Assembly: GCF_000364165.2 (NCBI RefSeq) | Contig: NZ_CP097810.1 | Coordinates: forward strand, 1,302,001-1,366,000 | DNA length: 64,000 nt | Source: Clostridium sp. MD294 | GTDB taxonomy: Bacteria; Bacillota; Clostridia; Lachnospirales; Anaerotignaceae | Reading direction: 5' to 3' | In this document: positions 15,745 through 25,369 of the stretch, one piece after another | Position numbering within the stretch: position 1 is the first letter of the stretch | Layout: every line of letters starts with the position of its first letter | Notes under the pieces: model-generated | What the model saw: the letters and a program-made list of their open reading frames with translations, nothing else | What the model was told of the DNA's origin: nothing | The model's database searches: none | Position numbers and translations under genes: made by a program

Positions 15745-17676
15745 TTATAATTTTTCAACTTCTTCTAACCATATAGTATTAAAAGCGTCAGAAGGCATTC
15801 TCCAGTCGCCTCGAGGAGAAAGAGATATTGTACCTACTTTTGGCCCGTCTGGTAAACAAGAGCGTTTAAACTGCTGCGTAAAGAAACGATGATAAAAGTT
15901 TTTGAGCCATTTTAATAATGTTGCTTTTTCATATTCTCCGTTAAATGCCTGTTCTGCTAAAAATAATATTTTAGCAGGAGAGAACCCAAAACGTACTACA
16001 TAATAAAGGAAAAAGTCGTGTAATTCATAAGGGCCAACAATTTCCTCTGTTTTTTGATTGATATTACCAGCTTCATCTGGAGGTAATAATTCAGGACTGA
16101 CAGGAGTATCTAAAACATCAAATAGTATTTCATTTGCTTTTTGAGAAAGAGAACCATATTCTGCTATCCAGCGAACAAGTACACGAATGAGTGTTTTAGG
16201 GACACCAGCATTTACGCCATACATAGACATATGGTCACCGTTGTAAGTTGCCCAGCCAAGTGCCAATTCAGAAAGGTCGCCTGTACCTACAACAAAACCG
16301 CTTTCTTTGTTTGCAATGTCCATTAAAATTTGAGTACGCTCTCTTGCCTGGGTGTTTTCGTATGTGACATCATGTATAGAAATATCATGTCCAATGTCTT
16401 CAAAATGTTGTAGTGCTGCTTTTTGTATAGAAATTTCACGTATTTGTGTACCTAATGCAGCCATGAGAGCAAGTGCATTTTGGTAAGTTCTGTCTGTTGT
16501 ACCAAAACCGGGCATAGTAATACCAATAATGTGATTTCTGGAAATGCCTAAATAGTCGCAGGCTTTTGCACAGACTAAAAGTGCAAGAGTAGAGTCTAAT
16601 CCTCCAGAAATACCCACTACAACCGTTTTCGCATGAGTATGCTCTATTCTTCTAGCAAGTCCTACCACTTGTATGTTAAATATGTCACGACATCTTTTAT
16701 CTAAAAATTCATTATTTTCTGGTATAAAAGGCTGTGGTTTTATAATACGTTCTAATTTATTAATATTTTGTGGTTTCATAGAAAAAGTAATTTCTCTAAA
16801 AGAAGGCATTTCACATTGTGTATCCATAAATGTAACATTTTTTCTTCTGTCATTTGCTAAAAGTTCTAAATCAATGTCTGCATAAATTAACTGTGTTTCT
16901 CTTATAAAACGTTGAGATTGCTTTAAAAGTGTACCATTTTCGTATATTAGGCCATGACCACTAAATACCATATCTTGCGTAGATTCTCCTATACCAGAAG
17001 AAGAATATACATAAGAGGCAATACAACGAGAGGATTGCTGAGAAATCAATTGTTTTCTGTAATCGTATTTTGTAGCTAATTCATTGCTTGCAGAAGGATT
17101 TAATAATATTGTAGCACCATAAAGTGATTGATAAGAACTAGGAGGAATAGCACTCCATAAATCTTCACAAATTTCAATACCAATTTTACAATAAGGAATT
17201 TGCTCTGCTGAGAATATTAAATCTGTTCCAACAGGTACTTTTTGATCAAAAAGTAATATTTCTTTTGATAGAAGCTGTTTCGCAGGAGAAAACCAACGCT
17301 TTTCATAAAATTCTCCGTAATTTGGTAGACAACTTTTGGGTACAACACCTAATATTGTACCTTTGTAAATAGCTACAGCACAGTTAAATAACTGGTTGTC
17401 TATAGAAAGAGGTAAACCTACTACTGCAAAAATATCAATGTTTTGTGAAGCCTTTACAATGTCATAAAGGCTACTTTTGGCAGAATGTAATAAAGAAGAC
17501 TGAAAAAATAAATCTCCACAGGTGTATGTGGTAATAGATAATTCTGGAAAAACAAGTACTTGTATTTGTTTTTCGCAAGCCTGCTGTAGTATATTTATTA
17601 TTTTCTCTTTATTATAAATACAGTCTGCTAATTTGCATTCTGGTATTGCGGAACCAACTCTTATAAAACCATACAT
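15745..17676 (-). CDS. nadE: Glutamine-dependent NAD+ synthetase
   Basis: A 643-residue two-domain enzyme that amidates deamido-NAD using ammonia from glutamine. The N-terminal nitrilase-type glutaminase shows the Glu-Lys-Cys triad regions LVFPELSITTYT, YGEFYEKRWFSP and KIGIEICEDLWSAIPP. The C-terminal synthetase has the pyrophosphate loop ISGGLDST near residue 357 and GTGDLSELALGW. Length fits the bacterial glutamine-dependent form. AAAGGAGTGATG precedes the ATG. It lies just downstream of lexA on the same strand. Confidence 0.95.
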   Translation of the reverse strand: MYGFIRVGSAIPECKLADCIYNKEKIINILQQACEKQIQVLVFPELSITTYTCGDLFFQSSLLHSAKSSLYDIVKASQNIDIFAVVGLPLSIDNQLFNCAVAIYKGTILGVVPKSCLPNYGEFYEKRWFSPAKQLLSKEILLFDQKVPVGTDLIFSAEQIPYCKIGIEICEDLWSAIPPSSYQSLYGATILLNPSASNELATKYDYRKQLISQQSSRCIASYVYSSSGIGESTQDMVFSGHGLIYENGTLLKQSQRFIRETQLIYADIDLELLANDRRKNVTFMDTQCEMPSFREITFSMKPQNINKLERIIKPQPFIPENNEFLDKRCRDIFNIQVVGLARRIEHTHAKTVVVGISGGLDSTLALLVCAKACDYLGISRNHIIGITMPGFGTTDRTYQNALALMAALGTQIREISIQKAALQHFEDIGHDISIHDVTYENTQARERTQILMDIANKESGFVVGTGDLSELALGWATYNGDHMSMYGVNAGVPKTLIRVLVRWIAEYGSLSQKANEILFDVLDTPVSPELLPPDEAGNINQKTEEIVGPYELHDFFLYYVVRFGFSPAKILFLAEQAFNGEYEKATLLKWLKNFYHRFFTQQFKRSCLPDGPKVGTISLSPRGDWRMPSDAFNTIWLEEVEKL

Positions 17677-17702
17677 AAATAATCATCACTCCTTTTGTAT
17701 AT

Positions 17703-18326
17703 TTAAAATTTGCGAAATAGTCCTACTACTTTTCCTAATATTTTGACATCTGTTACAAAAATAGGTGCCATAGAAGAATTTTCAGGTTGAAGTCGTATTT
17801 TTGACTTTCCTTTGTAATAAGTTTTTACAGTAGCCAGTTCACCTAATAATGCTACGACAATGTCACCATTTTCAGCATAAGACTGCTGACGAACTAATAT
17901 TAAATCTCTATGAAAAATACCAGCCTCAATCATGCTTTCTCCTTTTACTCTTAACATAAATAAATCGTCATTGTCATTAAAAAAGCTTGTAGGTAAAGGG
18001 AATGTGTCTTCTATATTTTCTACTGCTAATATAGGTGTACCTGCAGTAATTGTGCCTACAATAGGAATTTCAATGTTTTCTTTTTGCTCTTGGCTATCTA
18101 AAATTTCTATAGCTCTTGGTTTAGATGGGTCACGGCGAATATAGCCTTGCTGTTCTAATTTAGAAAGATGAAAATGTACTGTAGAAGTAGATTTTATGCC
18201 AAGTGCGATACTGATTTCACGAACAGAAGGAGGATAGCCCTTTTTTTGTACTTCTGATTTTAAATATTGTAGTATTTGTTTTTGCTTTTGTTTTTGTTTT
18301 AATGCTGTTTCACGTATAAAAATCAC
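17703..18326 (-). CDS. lexA: LexA repressor (SOS regulator)
   Basis: The protein has an N-terminal winged helix ([24 protein letters not shown]), the self-cleavage bond Ala95-Gly96, catalytic Ser131 (GESM) and Lys168 (ATVK), and the normal length of about 205 residues. The start is unclear: GTG at 18326 gives 207 residues but has no binding site, while AGGTGA ahead of ATA/ATT codons would fit a start two to four codons later. A near-palindromic LexA-box-like site lies in its own promoter. It is divergent from the tetrapyrrole genes. Confidence 0.95.
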   Translation of the reverse strand: MIFIRETALKQKQKQKQILQYLKSEVQKKGYPPSVREISIALGIKSTSTVHFHLSKLEQQGYIRRDPSKPRAIEILDSQEQKENIEIPIVGTITAGTPILAVENIEDTFPLPTSFFNDNDDLFMLRVKGESMIEAGIFHRDLILVRQQSYAENGDIVVALLGELATVKTYYKGKSKIRLQPENSSMAPIFVTDVKILGKVVGLFRKF

Positions 18327-18368
18327 CTCATTTGTAGATACATAAAATTAGTATGCTATAACATAGTA

Positions 18369-18408
18369 ACTATAACATAAATTGTATTTAAAATCAAATA
18401 TATGTTCG
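18369..18408 (-). promoter_or_regulatory. lexA promoter with candidate LexA box
   Basis: Minus-strand TTGATT (18392-18397) and TATAGT (18369-18374) are 17 bp apart. At 18395-18408 the sequence CAAATATATGTTCG matches the palindrome CGAACATATGTTCG at 12 of 14 positions and overlaps the -35 hexamer. Clostridial LexA sites are of the GAAC-N4-GTTC class, so self-repression is likely. Confidence 0.6.
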
Positions 18409-18426
18409 CTAAGTTTGTATAGTATA

Positions 18427-18455
18427 TTGCCATAAAAGTGCAAAAATAGTATACT
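18427..18455 (+). promoter_or_regulatory. Promoter of the tetrapyrrole operon
   Basis: TTGCCA (18427-18432) and TATACT (18450-18455) are separated by 17 bp, 28 bp before the first gene. Confidence 0.65.
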
Positions 18456-18483
18456 AAAACGAATATAGAAAGGAGAGTAAAAT

Positions 18484-19044
18484 ATGGAAAAGCTTGCTGT
18501 ATTTCTTTCTCTAGAAGGAAGAAAAGTATTGGTAGTAGGTGGCGGTACAGCAGCATTGATAAAAATAAAAACATTGTTAGACATACAATCAGATTTTAAA
18601 GTAATTTCAAAAGAGTATGCTCAACAAACAGAAAAAATATTAAAAGAAAATGTTGTAAACTATCAAAAAAAAGAAATTAAAAAAGAGGATATAAAAGATG
18701 TATTTATAGTGTTTGCAGCGGCAGAAAAAAATGTAAATGATAGTGTTGCAAAGTGGGCAAAAGAATTAAACGTATTGTGTTGTAAAGCAGATGGTAAAGG
18801 AGATTTTATACTACCTTATCATAAAAGAGAAGGAAAATTAACTGTTGCAGTAAGTACAGACGGGTTATTTCCTTTATTAGGAAAAAAAATATGTGAAACA
18901 ATAGATTTGTCTATAGGAAAAGAATTATATTATTTAGGAGAAAAAAGAAAAAAAATAATAGAGTGTATTCATGATAAAAAGGAAAGAAAAAAGGCATTAG
19001 AACAGTTGCTGAAGGAGTATCAGACAAATGAAAAAAAGTATTAA
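18484..19044 (+). CDS. Precorrin-2 dehydrogenase / sirohydrochlorin ferrochelatase-like (SirC/CysG N-domain)
   Basis: The 186-residue protein opens with a Rossmann loop (VLVVGGGTAALIKIKTLL) and continues as the NAD-dependent precorrin-2 dehydrogenase domain (GDFILPYHKREGKLTVAVSTDG). It oxidises precorrin-2 to sirohydrochlorin, for siroheme or cobalamin. It is the first gene of a four-gene tetrapyrrole cluster; its end overlaps hemC by 17 bp. Whether it also inserts metal cannot be told from the sequence. Confidence 0.87.
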   Translation: MEKLAVFLSLEGRKVLVVGGGTAALIKIKTLLDIQSDFKVISKEYAQQTEKILKENVVNYQKKEIKKEDIKDVFIVFAAAEKNVNDSVAKWAKELNVLCCKADGKGDFILPYHKREGKLTVAVSTDGLFPLLGKKICETIDLSIGKELYYLGEKRKKIIECIHDKKERKKALEQLLKEYQTNEKKY

Positions 19045-19918
19045 AATTGGAACAAGGGATAGCTTATTAGCTATAAAACAGGCAGAACTAGCTGCAAAAG
19101 AAATAAAAAGTATATTAAAACAAGTAGATATTGAAATAGTAAAAATTAAAACAAAAGGGGATAAAATATTACATAAAACCCTAGATAAAATAGGAGGAAA
19201 AGGGCTTTTTGTAAAAGAAATAGAAAGAGCATTATTGCAAAGAGATATTGATGTAGCAGTACACAGTATGAAAGATATGCCTGACGAAATGCCAAAAGGA
19301 TTGACATTAGGAGCTGTACTGAAAAGAGAAAATGCTATGGACGCAGTTGTATGTGCAAATAATATGACATGGGAAAAATTGCCCAAAGGAGCAACAATAG
19401 GTACAGGAAGTTTAAGAAGAAAAACACAACTTTTAGCATTGAGAAGTGATTTTAATGTAGTACCTATAAGAGGAAATATTGTTACAAGACTTCAAAAATT
19501 GGAACAAGGATTTGATGCTGTTGTGTTGGCAGTAGCAGGACTGGTAAGAACAGAACAGCATCAAAAAATTTCTCATGTGTTTACATTGCAAGAAATGATA
19601 CCTGCAGCTTGTCAAGGAATATTGGCATTGCAAATAAGAGAAAATGATTTGTACTTAAAACAGGCTATGCAAAAAATAAATAATGAGAATGCTTTTGTAT
19701 GTCAAAAAGCAGAAAGGGCTTTTTTAGAACAAATTGGTGCAGATTGTCATGCACCTGCAGGAGCTTTGGCAAAAATACAAAATGGAAAATTGTATATGAA
19801 AGCAATGTTTTATACAGATAGAATATTGCAGTCGGAAGGATACGATAGTATTGAAAATGCAGAACATTTAGGAAAAATGCTAGCGATGGAAATAAAAAGA
19901 AAGGAGCATATTATATGA
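19028..19918 (+). CDS. hemC: Hydroxymethylbilane synthase (porphobilinogen deaminase)
   Basis: The enzyme joins four porphobilinogens into hydroxymethylbilane. The 296-residue protein shows IGTRDSLLAIKQAE at the start, VHSMKDMPDEMP near residue 80, IGTGSLRRKTQL near 125, and GADCHAPAGA near 238, whose Cys carries the dipyrromethane cofactor. It overlaps both its neighbours (17 bp before, 4 bp after), so translation is coupled within the operon. Confidence 0.95.
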   Translation: MKKSIKIGTRDSLLAIKQAELAAKEIKSILKQVDIEIVKIKTKGDKILHKTLDKIGGKGLFVKEIERALLQRDIDVAVHSMKDMPDEMPKGLTLGAVLKRENAMDAVVCANNMTWEKLPKGATIGTGSLRRKTQLLALRSDFNVVPIRGNIVTRLQKLEQGFDAVVLAVAGLVRTEQHQKISHVFTLQEMIPAACQGILALQIRENDLYLKQAMQKINNENAFVCQKAERAFLEQIGADCHAPAGALAKIQNGKLYMKAMFYTDRILQSEGYDSIENAEHLGKMLAMEIKRKEHII

Positions 19919-21402
19919 AAATAGGACGAGTTTATATTACAGGGGCAGGGCCTGGAGAGGAGAAATTGATAAGTGTTAGAGCATTGGAATTGATAAAACA
20001 AGCAGATGTGATAGTATATGATAGATTAAGTGCAGAAAGATTTTTGATATATAGTAAAAAAGAGTGTGAAAAAATTAATGCGGGAAAACAACCTCAAAAT
20101 CATAGATTAAATCAATCACAAATCAATGAAATATTAATACAAAAGGCAAAAGAAGGTAAAAGTATAGTAAGATTAAAAGGAGGCGACCCTTTTGTATTTG
20201 GTAGAGGAGGAGAAGAATGTGAAGAATTGGAAAAAGCAGGTATTCCATTTGAAGTAGTGCCAGGAATATCTTCTTTTTATTCTGTATGTGCCTATGCAGG
20301 TATTCCAGTGACACATAGAGAATGTTCCTCTTCTTTTCATGTTTTTACAGGACATAGAGTGAATAACGGAGAATTAGATTATAGTAGTATAGCACATATG
20401 GAAGGAACACTTGTATTTTTGATGAGTATGAAAAATCTGCATATTATAAGTGAGAAATTGATACAACAAGGAAAAGATGAAAATACACCTGTATGTGTTA
20501 TACAATGGGGTACAACAAGTAAACAAAAAAGTGTTACAGCAATATTAAAAGACATAGCAAAAAAGGCAAAGCAGAAAAATATTGGACACCCTTCCGTTGT
20601 AATAATGGGAGATGTGGTAAAACAAAGAATGGATTGGCAAAAATATAGACCACTTTTCGGAAAACATATTGTATTAGCAGCAAGCGGAGAAACTGCTTGT
20701 GAAGCAAAAAAAATGTTACAAGAAGAAGGTGCAGAAATAACAGTATATTCTGGTATTGAAATCAAAGAAAATGTAAAGGAACTCTCAAAAGAAATACAAC
20801 ATTTGAAGAAGTATACATGGATATTTTTTACAAGTGTAAACAGTGTGGAATGTTTTTTTGACGCAATGCAAAAACAAAAAAAAGATATTAGACAATTGCA
20901 GGGAATAGGTATATTTTGTATAGGAGAGAAGACAAAGCAAGCAGTAGAAAAAAGAGGCATATTTGTGGATAGAGTGCCACAACAGTATAATAGTGAAAGT
21001 GCTTCGAAAGATATGGAACAATTTTTAAAAAAAGGAGATAGTATATTATTTCCAGCATCAGAATTAGCTTCCACAGTATTAGAACAAAAAGCTCAAGAAT
21101 TAGGCGTTACTATGGTAAGGGTAACAGCATATCAAAATCATGTTAATACAAATGGTATAGAAAGAATAAAAAGTGATTTAAAAAAAGGAAATATTGATGC
21201 AATGGCATTTTTTAGTTCTTCTCAATTTAAAAATTTGTATTTACTTTTGGGAGAGGATATAAAAAAATGTCAGCTTTTTGCTATAGGGCAACAAACACAG
21301 CAAACTATACTACAAATGGGGGCAGAAGTAACAGCAACAGCAGAAATTTCTACAGGAAAAGGAGTAGCAAAAAAAATAATAGAAGTATTAAAAAATGTAT
21401 GA
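19915..21402 (+). CDS. Uroporphyrinogen-III methyltransferase / uroporphyrinogen-III synthase fusion
   Basis: A 495-residue fusion. Residues 1-240 are the S-adenosylmethionine-dependent CobA domain (VYITGAGPGEEKLISVRAL, LKGGDPFVFGRGGEE, VVPGISSFYSVCAYAGIP). Residues 250-495 are the HemD-type synthase, with the usual weakly conserved sequence (IFFTSVNSVECFFDA, MAFFSSSQFKNL). The fusion cyclises hydroxymethylbilane and methylates the product to precorrin-2 for the first gene in the operon. ATGA overlap with hemC; a CobA-HemD fusion is common in Clostridia. Confidence 0.94.
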   Translation: MKIGRVYITGAGPGEEKLISVRALELIKQADVIVYDRLSAERFLIYSKKECEKINAGKQPQNHRLNQSQINEILIQKAKEGKSIVRLKGGDPFVFGRGGEECEELEKAGIPFEVVPGISSFYSVCAYAGIPVTHRECSSSFHVFTGHRVNNGELDYSSIAHMEGTLVFLMSMKNLHIISEKLIQQGKDENTPVCVIQWGTTSKQKSVTAILKDIAKKAKQKNIGHPSVVIMGDVVKQRMDWQKYRPLFGKHIVLAASGETACEAKKMLQEEGAEITVYSGIEIKENVKELSKEIQHLKKYTWIFFTSVNSVECFFDAMQKQKKDIRQLQGIGIFCIGEKTKQAVEKRGIFVDRVPQQYNSESASKDMEQFLKKGDSILFPASELASTVLEQKAQELGVTMVRVTAYQNHVNTNGIERIKSDLKKGNIDAMAFFSSSQFKNLYLLLGEDIKKCQLFAIGQQTQQTILQMGAEVTATAEISTGKGVAKKIIEVLKNV

Positions 21403-21456
21403 AACTGTTTTCCGAAATGAATAAGTTAAATATTTCTTACAAATACGTAAAATACA

Positions 21457-21485
21457 TTGAGTGAGAATAATAAAAGTGATACAAT
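21457..21485 (+). promoter_or_regulatory. Possible internal promoter for hemB
   Basis: TTGAGT (21457-21462) and TACAAT (21480-21485) are 17 bp apart in the 103-bp gap before hemB, suggesting hemB can be transcribed separately. Confidence 0.5.
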
Positions 21486-21505
21486 GATAATATGAAGGTG
21501 ATAGT

Positions 21506-22483
21506 GTGGATTATAGAAGACTGAGGAAAAATAAAGCTATTCGAAATTATGTAAAAGAAACAAGAGTTTGTTTGGAGGATTTAATATATCCTTTGTTTGT
21601 AGTAGAAGGAGAAAATAAAAAACAAGAAATTAGTGCTATGCCTCAAAATTATAGGTTTTCAGTAGATAAATTGGTGGAAGAAGCAAAAGAAATTTCAAAA
21701 TTGGGTATACAAGGAATATTACTTTTTGGTATTCCTGACAATAAAGATGAATTTGGTACAACAGCATACTGTGAAGGAAATATAATACAAAAAGCAATTA
21801 AAGCATTAAAACAAGCAGTACCAGAATTATATATTATTGCAGATGTATGTCTTTGTGAATATACTAGTCATGGCCATTGTGGTGTAATATGTGATGAGAA
21901 AGTGGATAATGAAAAAACGCTTCCACTTTTGGCAAAAGCAGCAGTATCTTATGCCAAAGCGGGAGCAGATTGCATTGCACCTTCTGATATGATGGACAAT
22001 AGAGTAGCATATATTAGAAAAGCATTGAATGAAAATAATTGTAATGATGTTGCGATTATGGCATATAGTGCAAAATATTGCTCCGCTTTTTATGGACCTT
22101 TTAGAGAAGCAGCTCATTCTGCACCACAGTTTGGAGATAGAAAAAGTTATCAAATGGACCCTGCAAATAGAAAAGAAGCACTCAAAGAAGTGCAACAAGA
22201 TATACAAGAAGGTGCAGACATAGTTATTGTAAAACCAGCTTTGCCTTATTTAGATATATTGTGGCAAGTAAAACAGCAGGTCAATGTGCCAGTGTGTAGT
22301 TATCAAGTTAGTGGAGAATATGCCATGATAAAAGCAGCAGAAAAAATGAATTGGATAGATGGCAAAAAGGTAGCTATGGAAAGTTTGATAGCATTGAAAA
22401 GAGCAGGAGCAGATATGATAATTACTTATTTTGCAAAAGATTTTGCAAAAGGACTTTTAAAAGATAGTGATAGTATTACATAA
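21506..22483 (+). CDS. hemB: Delta-aminolevulinic acid dehydratase (porphobilinogen synthase)
   Basis: It condenses two aminolevulinates to porphobilinogen, the step before hemC. The 325-residue protein shows RLRKNKAIRNYVKET at the start, the zinc-binding DVCLCEYTSHGHCG, and the two catalytic Lys regions MAYSAKYCSAFYGPFR and VIVKPALPYLD. The start is GTG 21506 with GAAGGTGATA upstream. The cluster has no hemA or hemL in this window, so aminolevulinate must be made from genes elsewhere. Confidence 0.95.
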   Translation: MDYRRLRKNKAIRNYVKETRVCLEDLIYPLFVVEGENKKQEISAMPQNYRFSVDKLVEEAKEISKLGIQGILLFGIPDNKDEFGTTAYCEGNIIQKAIKALKQAVPELYIIADVCLCEYTSHGHCGVICDEKVDNEKTLPLLAKAAVSYAKAGADCIAPSDMMDNRVAYIRKALNENNCNDVAIMAYSAKYCSAFYGPFREAAHSAPQFGDRKSYQMDPANRKEALKEVQQDIQEGADIVIVKPALPYLDILWQVKQQVNVPVCSYQVSGEYAMIKAAEKMNWIDGKKVAMESLIALKRAGADMIITYFAKDFAKGLLKDSDSIT

Positions 22484-22571
22484 TATAGTATAAATATACA
22501 ATACAAAAAAGCCTTTGCAGTATGAAACAAAAAAATTGTGATAGAATACTATACAGAAAGGAGAGAAATGT

Positions 22572-23063
22572 ATGTTATCAGGAATTGTAATAGATAATAT
22601 GTTGCTGTGGATTATAATAGTAGGTATTATAGGATTGATACTTTTGATAGCAGAGGCATTGATGCCAGGATTTGGAATATTTGGTATATTAGGAACGGTA
22701 TGTGTATTGGGTTCTACAGTAATGGCTGGTATGAAATATGGTTTTGGTGTATTTTTAATATTAGTAGCAGCTTTGATAATATTGGCTTTAATATTTGTAC
22801 GTGTTGCTCAAACAAAAGGAGTATATGATAAATTTGTGTTAAATGAAGTTTTAGATACGAAAGATTTTGATGAAAGTATATTACAAGGCATGGAAGGAAA
22901 AAAAGGGATTACTGTTACAACAATACAGCCTTATGGTAAAATAGAAATAGAAGGAAAGCAAATTGATGTGTGTTCTGAGGGAGGGTATATTGAGAAAAAT
23001 AAATCTGTTGAAATCGTACAAGTAAAAGGAAAAACAGTAATTGTAAAAGAAGTTGTGTCGTAG
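22572..23063 (+). CDS. NfeD-family membrane protein
   Basis: A 163-residue protein with three or four membrane segments in residues 10-80 ([35 protein letters not shown]) and a C-terminal OB-fold domain from about residue 100. NfeD proteins partner flotillins; here the flotillin gene follows after 31 bp, so they form the expected pair. AAAGGAGAG precedes the ATG. Confidence 0.85.
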   Translation: MLSGIVIDNMLLWIIIVGIIGLILLIAEALMPGFGIFGILGTVCVLGSTVMAGMKYGFGVFLILVAALIILALIFVRVAQTKGVYDKFVLNEVLDTKDFDESILQGMEGKKGITVTTIQPYGKIEIEGKQIDVCSEGGYIEKNKSVEIVQVKGKTVIVKEVVS

Positions 23064-23094
23064 AAAATTGTGTTTTAAAAAGGAGGTTTTAATT

Positions 23095-24087
23095 ATGTTT
23101 GTTGGAATTGGTTTAGGAGTTACCATATTTGCAATTATTATTATCATTAGTATTTTTTTAAGTTTTGTACCCTTAGGACTTTGGATTTCTGCAATATCCG
23201 CAGGCGTAAAAGTAAGTATTGCATCATTGATAGGTATGAGAATGAGAAGAGTCAGTGCAGCAAGGATTATACGTCCTTTAATCAAAGCACAAAAAGCAGG
23301 TATGGACGTCAATGCTAATCAGTTAGAAAGTCATTTACTTTCTGGTGGTCATGTAGATAATGTAGTAGATGCACTGATAGCAGCACATAGAGCAAATTTG
23401 GATTTGTCATTTGAAAGAGCAGCAGCGATTGACTTGGCAGGTAGAGATGTTTTTGAAGCAGTAAGAATGAGTGTTACACCTAAAATCATAGAAACTCCTT
23501 GGATTTCAGCAGTTGCAATAGATGGTATAGAAGTAAAAGTTATTGCAAAAGTAACAGTAAGAGCAAATTTGGGTAGATTAGTAGGTGGTGCAGGAGAGGA
23601 AACAATTATCGCTAGAGTAGGAGAGGGTATTGTTACAACAGTAGGTTCTTCACAGCATCATAGTAGTGTGTTGGAAAATCCAGATTCTATATCTAGAACA
23701 GTATTGGGAAAAGGTCTTGATAATGGTACAGCATTTGAAATATTGTCTATTGATATAGCAGATGTGGATATTGGAAGAAATATAGGAGCAAATTTGCAAA
23801 TACAACAGGCAGAAGCAGATAAACAGATTGCACAGGCAAAAGCAGAAGAAAGACGTGCAGCGGCAGTAGCAAAAGCAGAAGAAATGAAAGCAGAAGTAGA
23901 AAGAATGAAAGCGAAAGTAATAGAAGCAGAGGCAGAAGTGCCTATGGCATTGGCAGAAGCTTTAAGAAGTGGAAATCTGGGTGTAATGGATTATTATAAA
24001 CTGCAAAATGTGCAGGCAGATACTACTATGAGGGATAATATAGGGAAAACAGATTTGACAAAAGTATTAAATAAAGAAAAAAGATAA
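23095..24087 (+). CDS. floA: Flotillin-like protein FloA
   Basis: A 330-residue SPFH protein that scaffolds membrane microdomains. A membrane-inserted N-terminus ([17 protein letters not shown]-like, residues 5-30) precedes the SPFH domain ([42 protein letters not shown]), and a long Ala/Glu-rich coiled coil covers residues 245-300. I use ATG 23095 (AAAGGAGG upstream) over an in-frame ATG 42 bases earlier that overlaps nfeD. It is co-transcribed with nfeD; a strong terminator follows. Confidence 0.94.
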   Translation: MFVGIGLGVTIFAIIIIISIFLSFVPLGLWISAISAGVKVSIASLIGMRMRRVSAARIIRPLIKAQKAGMDVNANQLESHLLSGGHVDNVVDALIAAHRANLDLSFERAAAIDLAGRDVFEAVRMSVTPKIIETPWISAVAIDGIEVKVIAKVTVRANLGRLVGGAGEETIIARVGEGIVTTVGSSQHHSSVLENPDSISRTVLGKGLDNGTAFEILSIDIADVDIGRNIGANLQIQQAEADKQIAQAKAEERRAAAVAKAEEMKAEVERMKAKVIEAEAEVPMALAEALRSGNLGVMDYYKLQNVQADTTMRDNIGKTDLTKVLNKEKR

Positions 24088-24094
24088 AATGGAA

Positions 24095-24135
24095 AAAAGA
24101 TACTGAAAACAATGTTGTTTCAGTATCTTTTTTTA
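24095..24135 (+). terminator. Terminator after floA
   Basis: AAAAGATACTGAAAC pairs with GTTTCAGTATCTTTT around a short loop and runs into seven T. It closes the nfeD-floA unit. Confidence 0.88.
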
Positions 24136-24165
24136 AAATAAAATGAAAAAGAAAGGGGAAAATAT

Positions 24166-24957
24166 ATGAATGATGTAGTAAAAAAACAATTAGAAAAAAT
24201 AGAAAAAAAAGAAAAAAAATACTTAAGTAAAAAAGAAAATAGATTATACTGTAAAAAGAAAGCAGTAGAAGAAATGATAGAACAAAAAGTACCTGAGAAA
24301 GTAAAACAGGCAATAGAAAAAGCGTTTTTTAAGGGATTTTTAGTGCTTTTGGAAAAGGGCACTTCTGTCATTGAAAAAACATATGATAAAGAAAAAATAT
24401 TGTGGCAACATCAATTTTATGAAAATCGTTTTGAACAAAATAGAAAAAACAGACAATTTCAAAAAATAGTAAAAAATGCTAATCAATGTAATAGAATAAA
24501 CATTGCAATAACAGCAGTAGAGGGTGGCGTATTGGGTGTATTGGGTATTGGCTTACCAGATATTCCGTTATTTTTGGCAATCATATTAAAAGGAATTTAT
24601 CAAACAGCATTACAATATGGCTTTGATTATAACGATAAAAGAGAACAAATTTATATATTAAGACTTATTCGTGCTGCTATGATAGAACAAAAACAAAAAG
24701 TAGCATTAAATATATTAGTAGAAGAAACCGCAATGTGTATTGAAAAAGAAATTGCTGTACCATATAACTTTGAGGAAGAAGTAAAACAAACTTCTCAACT
24801 ACTTTCTCATGCTATGCTTACAGCTAAAATGATACAAGGTGTACCTGTAATAGGTGTTGCAGGAAGTGGATATAATGCAGTAGTGTATCATACGATATTG
24901 AAATATTGTAATATAAAATATAAAAAAAGATATTTACAGAAAAAAAACAAAGAATAA
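24166..24957 (+). CDS. EcsC-family protein
   Basis: A 263-residue protein of the EcsC family, named after a gene linked to the Bacillus Ecs transporter; its biochemical role is unknown. The first 60 residues are Lys/Glu-rich helix. The family core includes the hydrophobic hairpin TAVEGGVLGVLGIGLPDIPLFLAIILKG and the C-terminal IQGVPVIGVAGSGYNAVVY. It lies directly after the floA terminator, with AAAGGGG before its ATG. Confidence 0.78.
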   Translation: MNDVVKKQLEKIEKKEKKYLSKKENRLYCKKKAVEEMIEQKVPEKVKQAIEKAFFKGFLVLLEKGTSVIEKTYDKEKILWQHQFYENRFEQNRKNRQFQKIVKNANQCNRINIAITAVEGGVLGVLGIGLPDIPLFLAIILKGIYQTALQYGFDYNDKREQIYILRLIRAAMIEQKQKVALNILVEETAMCIEKEIAVPYNFEEEVKQTSQLLSHAMLTAKMIQGVPVIGVAGSGYNAVVYHTILKYCNIKYKKRYLQKKNKE

Positions 24958-25050
24958 AAAAAAGAAAAAGGGTTATATTAAGTATTGCAAAAGTGATTTG
25001 CATATCGATATTCATTTTTATTGTTTAACTTATGAAGGAGGAAAAACAAA

Positions 25051-25221
25051 ATGGAAAAAAACACAAATAAAAATGCTCAGAAAGACACACAAAAAAATAT
25101 GAACAGAACAGAATTTGCACAGGAATACAGCATTGACACAAGTAAGAGAACAAATAAAACAAATAAAACAGAAAAAAATTGTAACAAAAGCGGTAGCAGT
25201 AGTGGAAGCAGCAGTAACTAA
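25051..25221 (+). CDS. Small Asn/Lys/Ser-rich protein, SASP-gamma-like
   Basis: A 56-residue frame opens at ATG 25051 with GAAGGAGGAA upstream. It is rich in Asn, Lys, Thr and Gln, holds NRTEFAQEYS in the middle and ends KSGSSSGSSSN. The composition and the TEFAQE motif recall gamma-type small acid-soluble spore proteins (TEFASE), but the match is too short to be sure. A strong terminator follows. Confidence 0.55.
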   Translation: MEKNTNKNAQKDTQKNMNRTEFAQEYSIDTSKRTNKTNKTEKNCNKSGSSSGSSSN

Positions 25222-25265
25222 TAGTATTATAAATATTACGAAGTAATATTTTAACACATTATAAG

Positions 25266-25310
25266 GTAACTTCTTTTTGAAATTATTCAAAAAGAAGTTA
25301 CTTTTGTTTT
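25266..25310 (+). terminator. Terminator with 16-bp stem
   Basis: GTAACTTCTTTTTGAA (25266-25281) pairs perfectly with 25286-25301 around ATTA and is followed by TTTTGTTTT. It isolates the upstream genes from the rRNA operon. Confidence 0.9.
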
Positions 25311-25369
25311 ACTGATAATGTAGAAAATAGTAAGAAATTTAAAAAAAATAAAAAAAATGAAAAAAAGTG

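Noticed and set aside
19433-21074. Antisense frames across hemC and cobA-hemD
   Set aside because: Composition (Cys/Phe/Ser-rich) and lack of binding sites mark them as complements of real genes.
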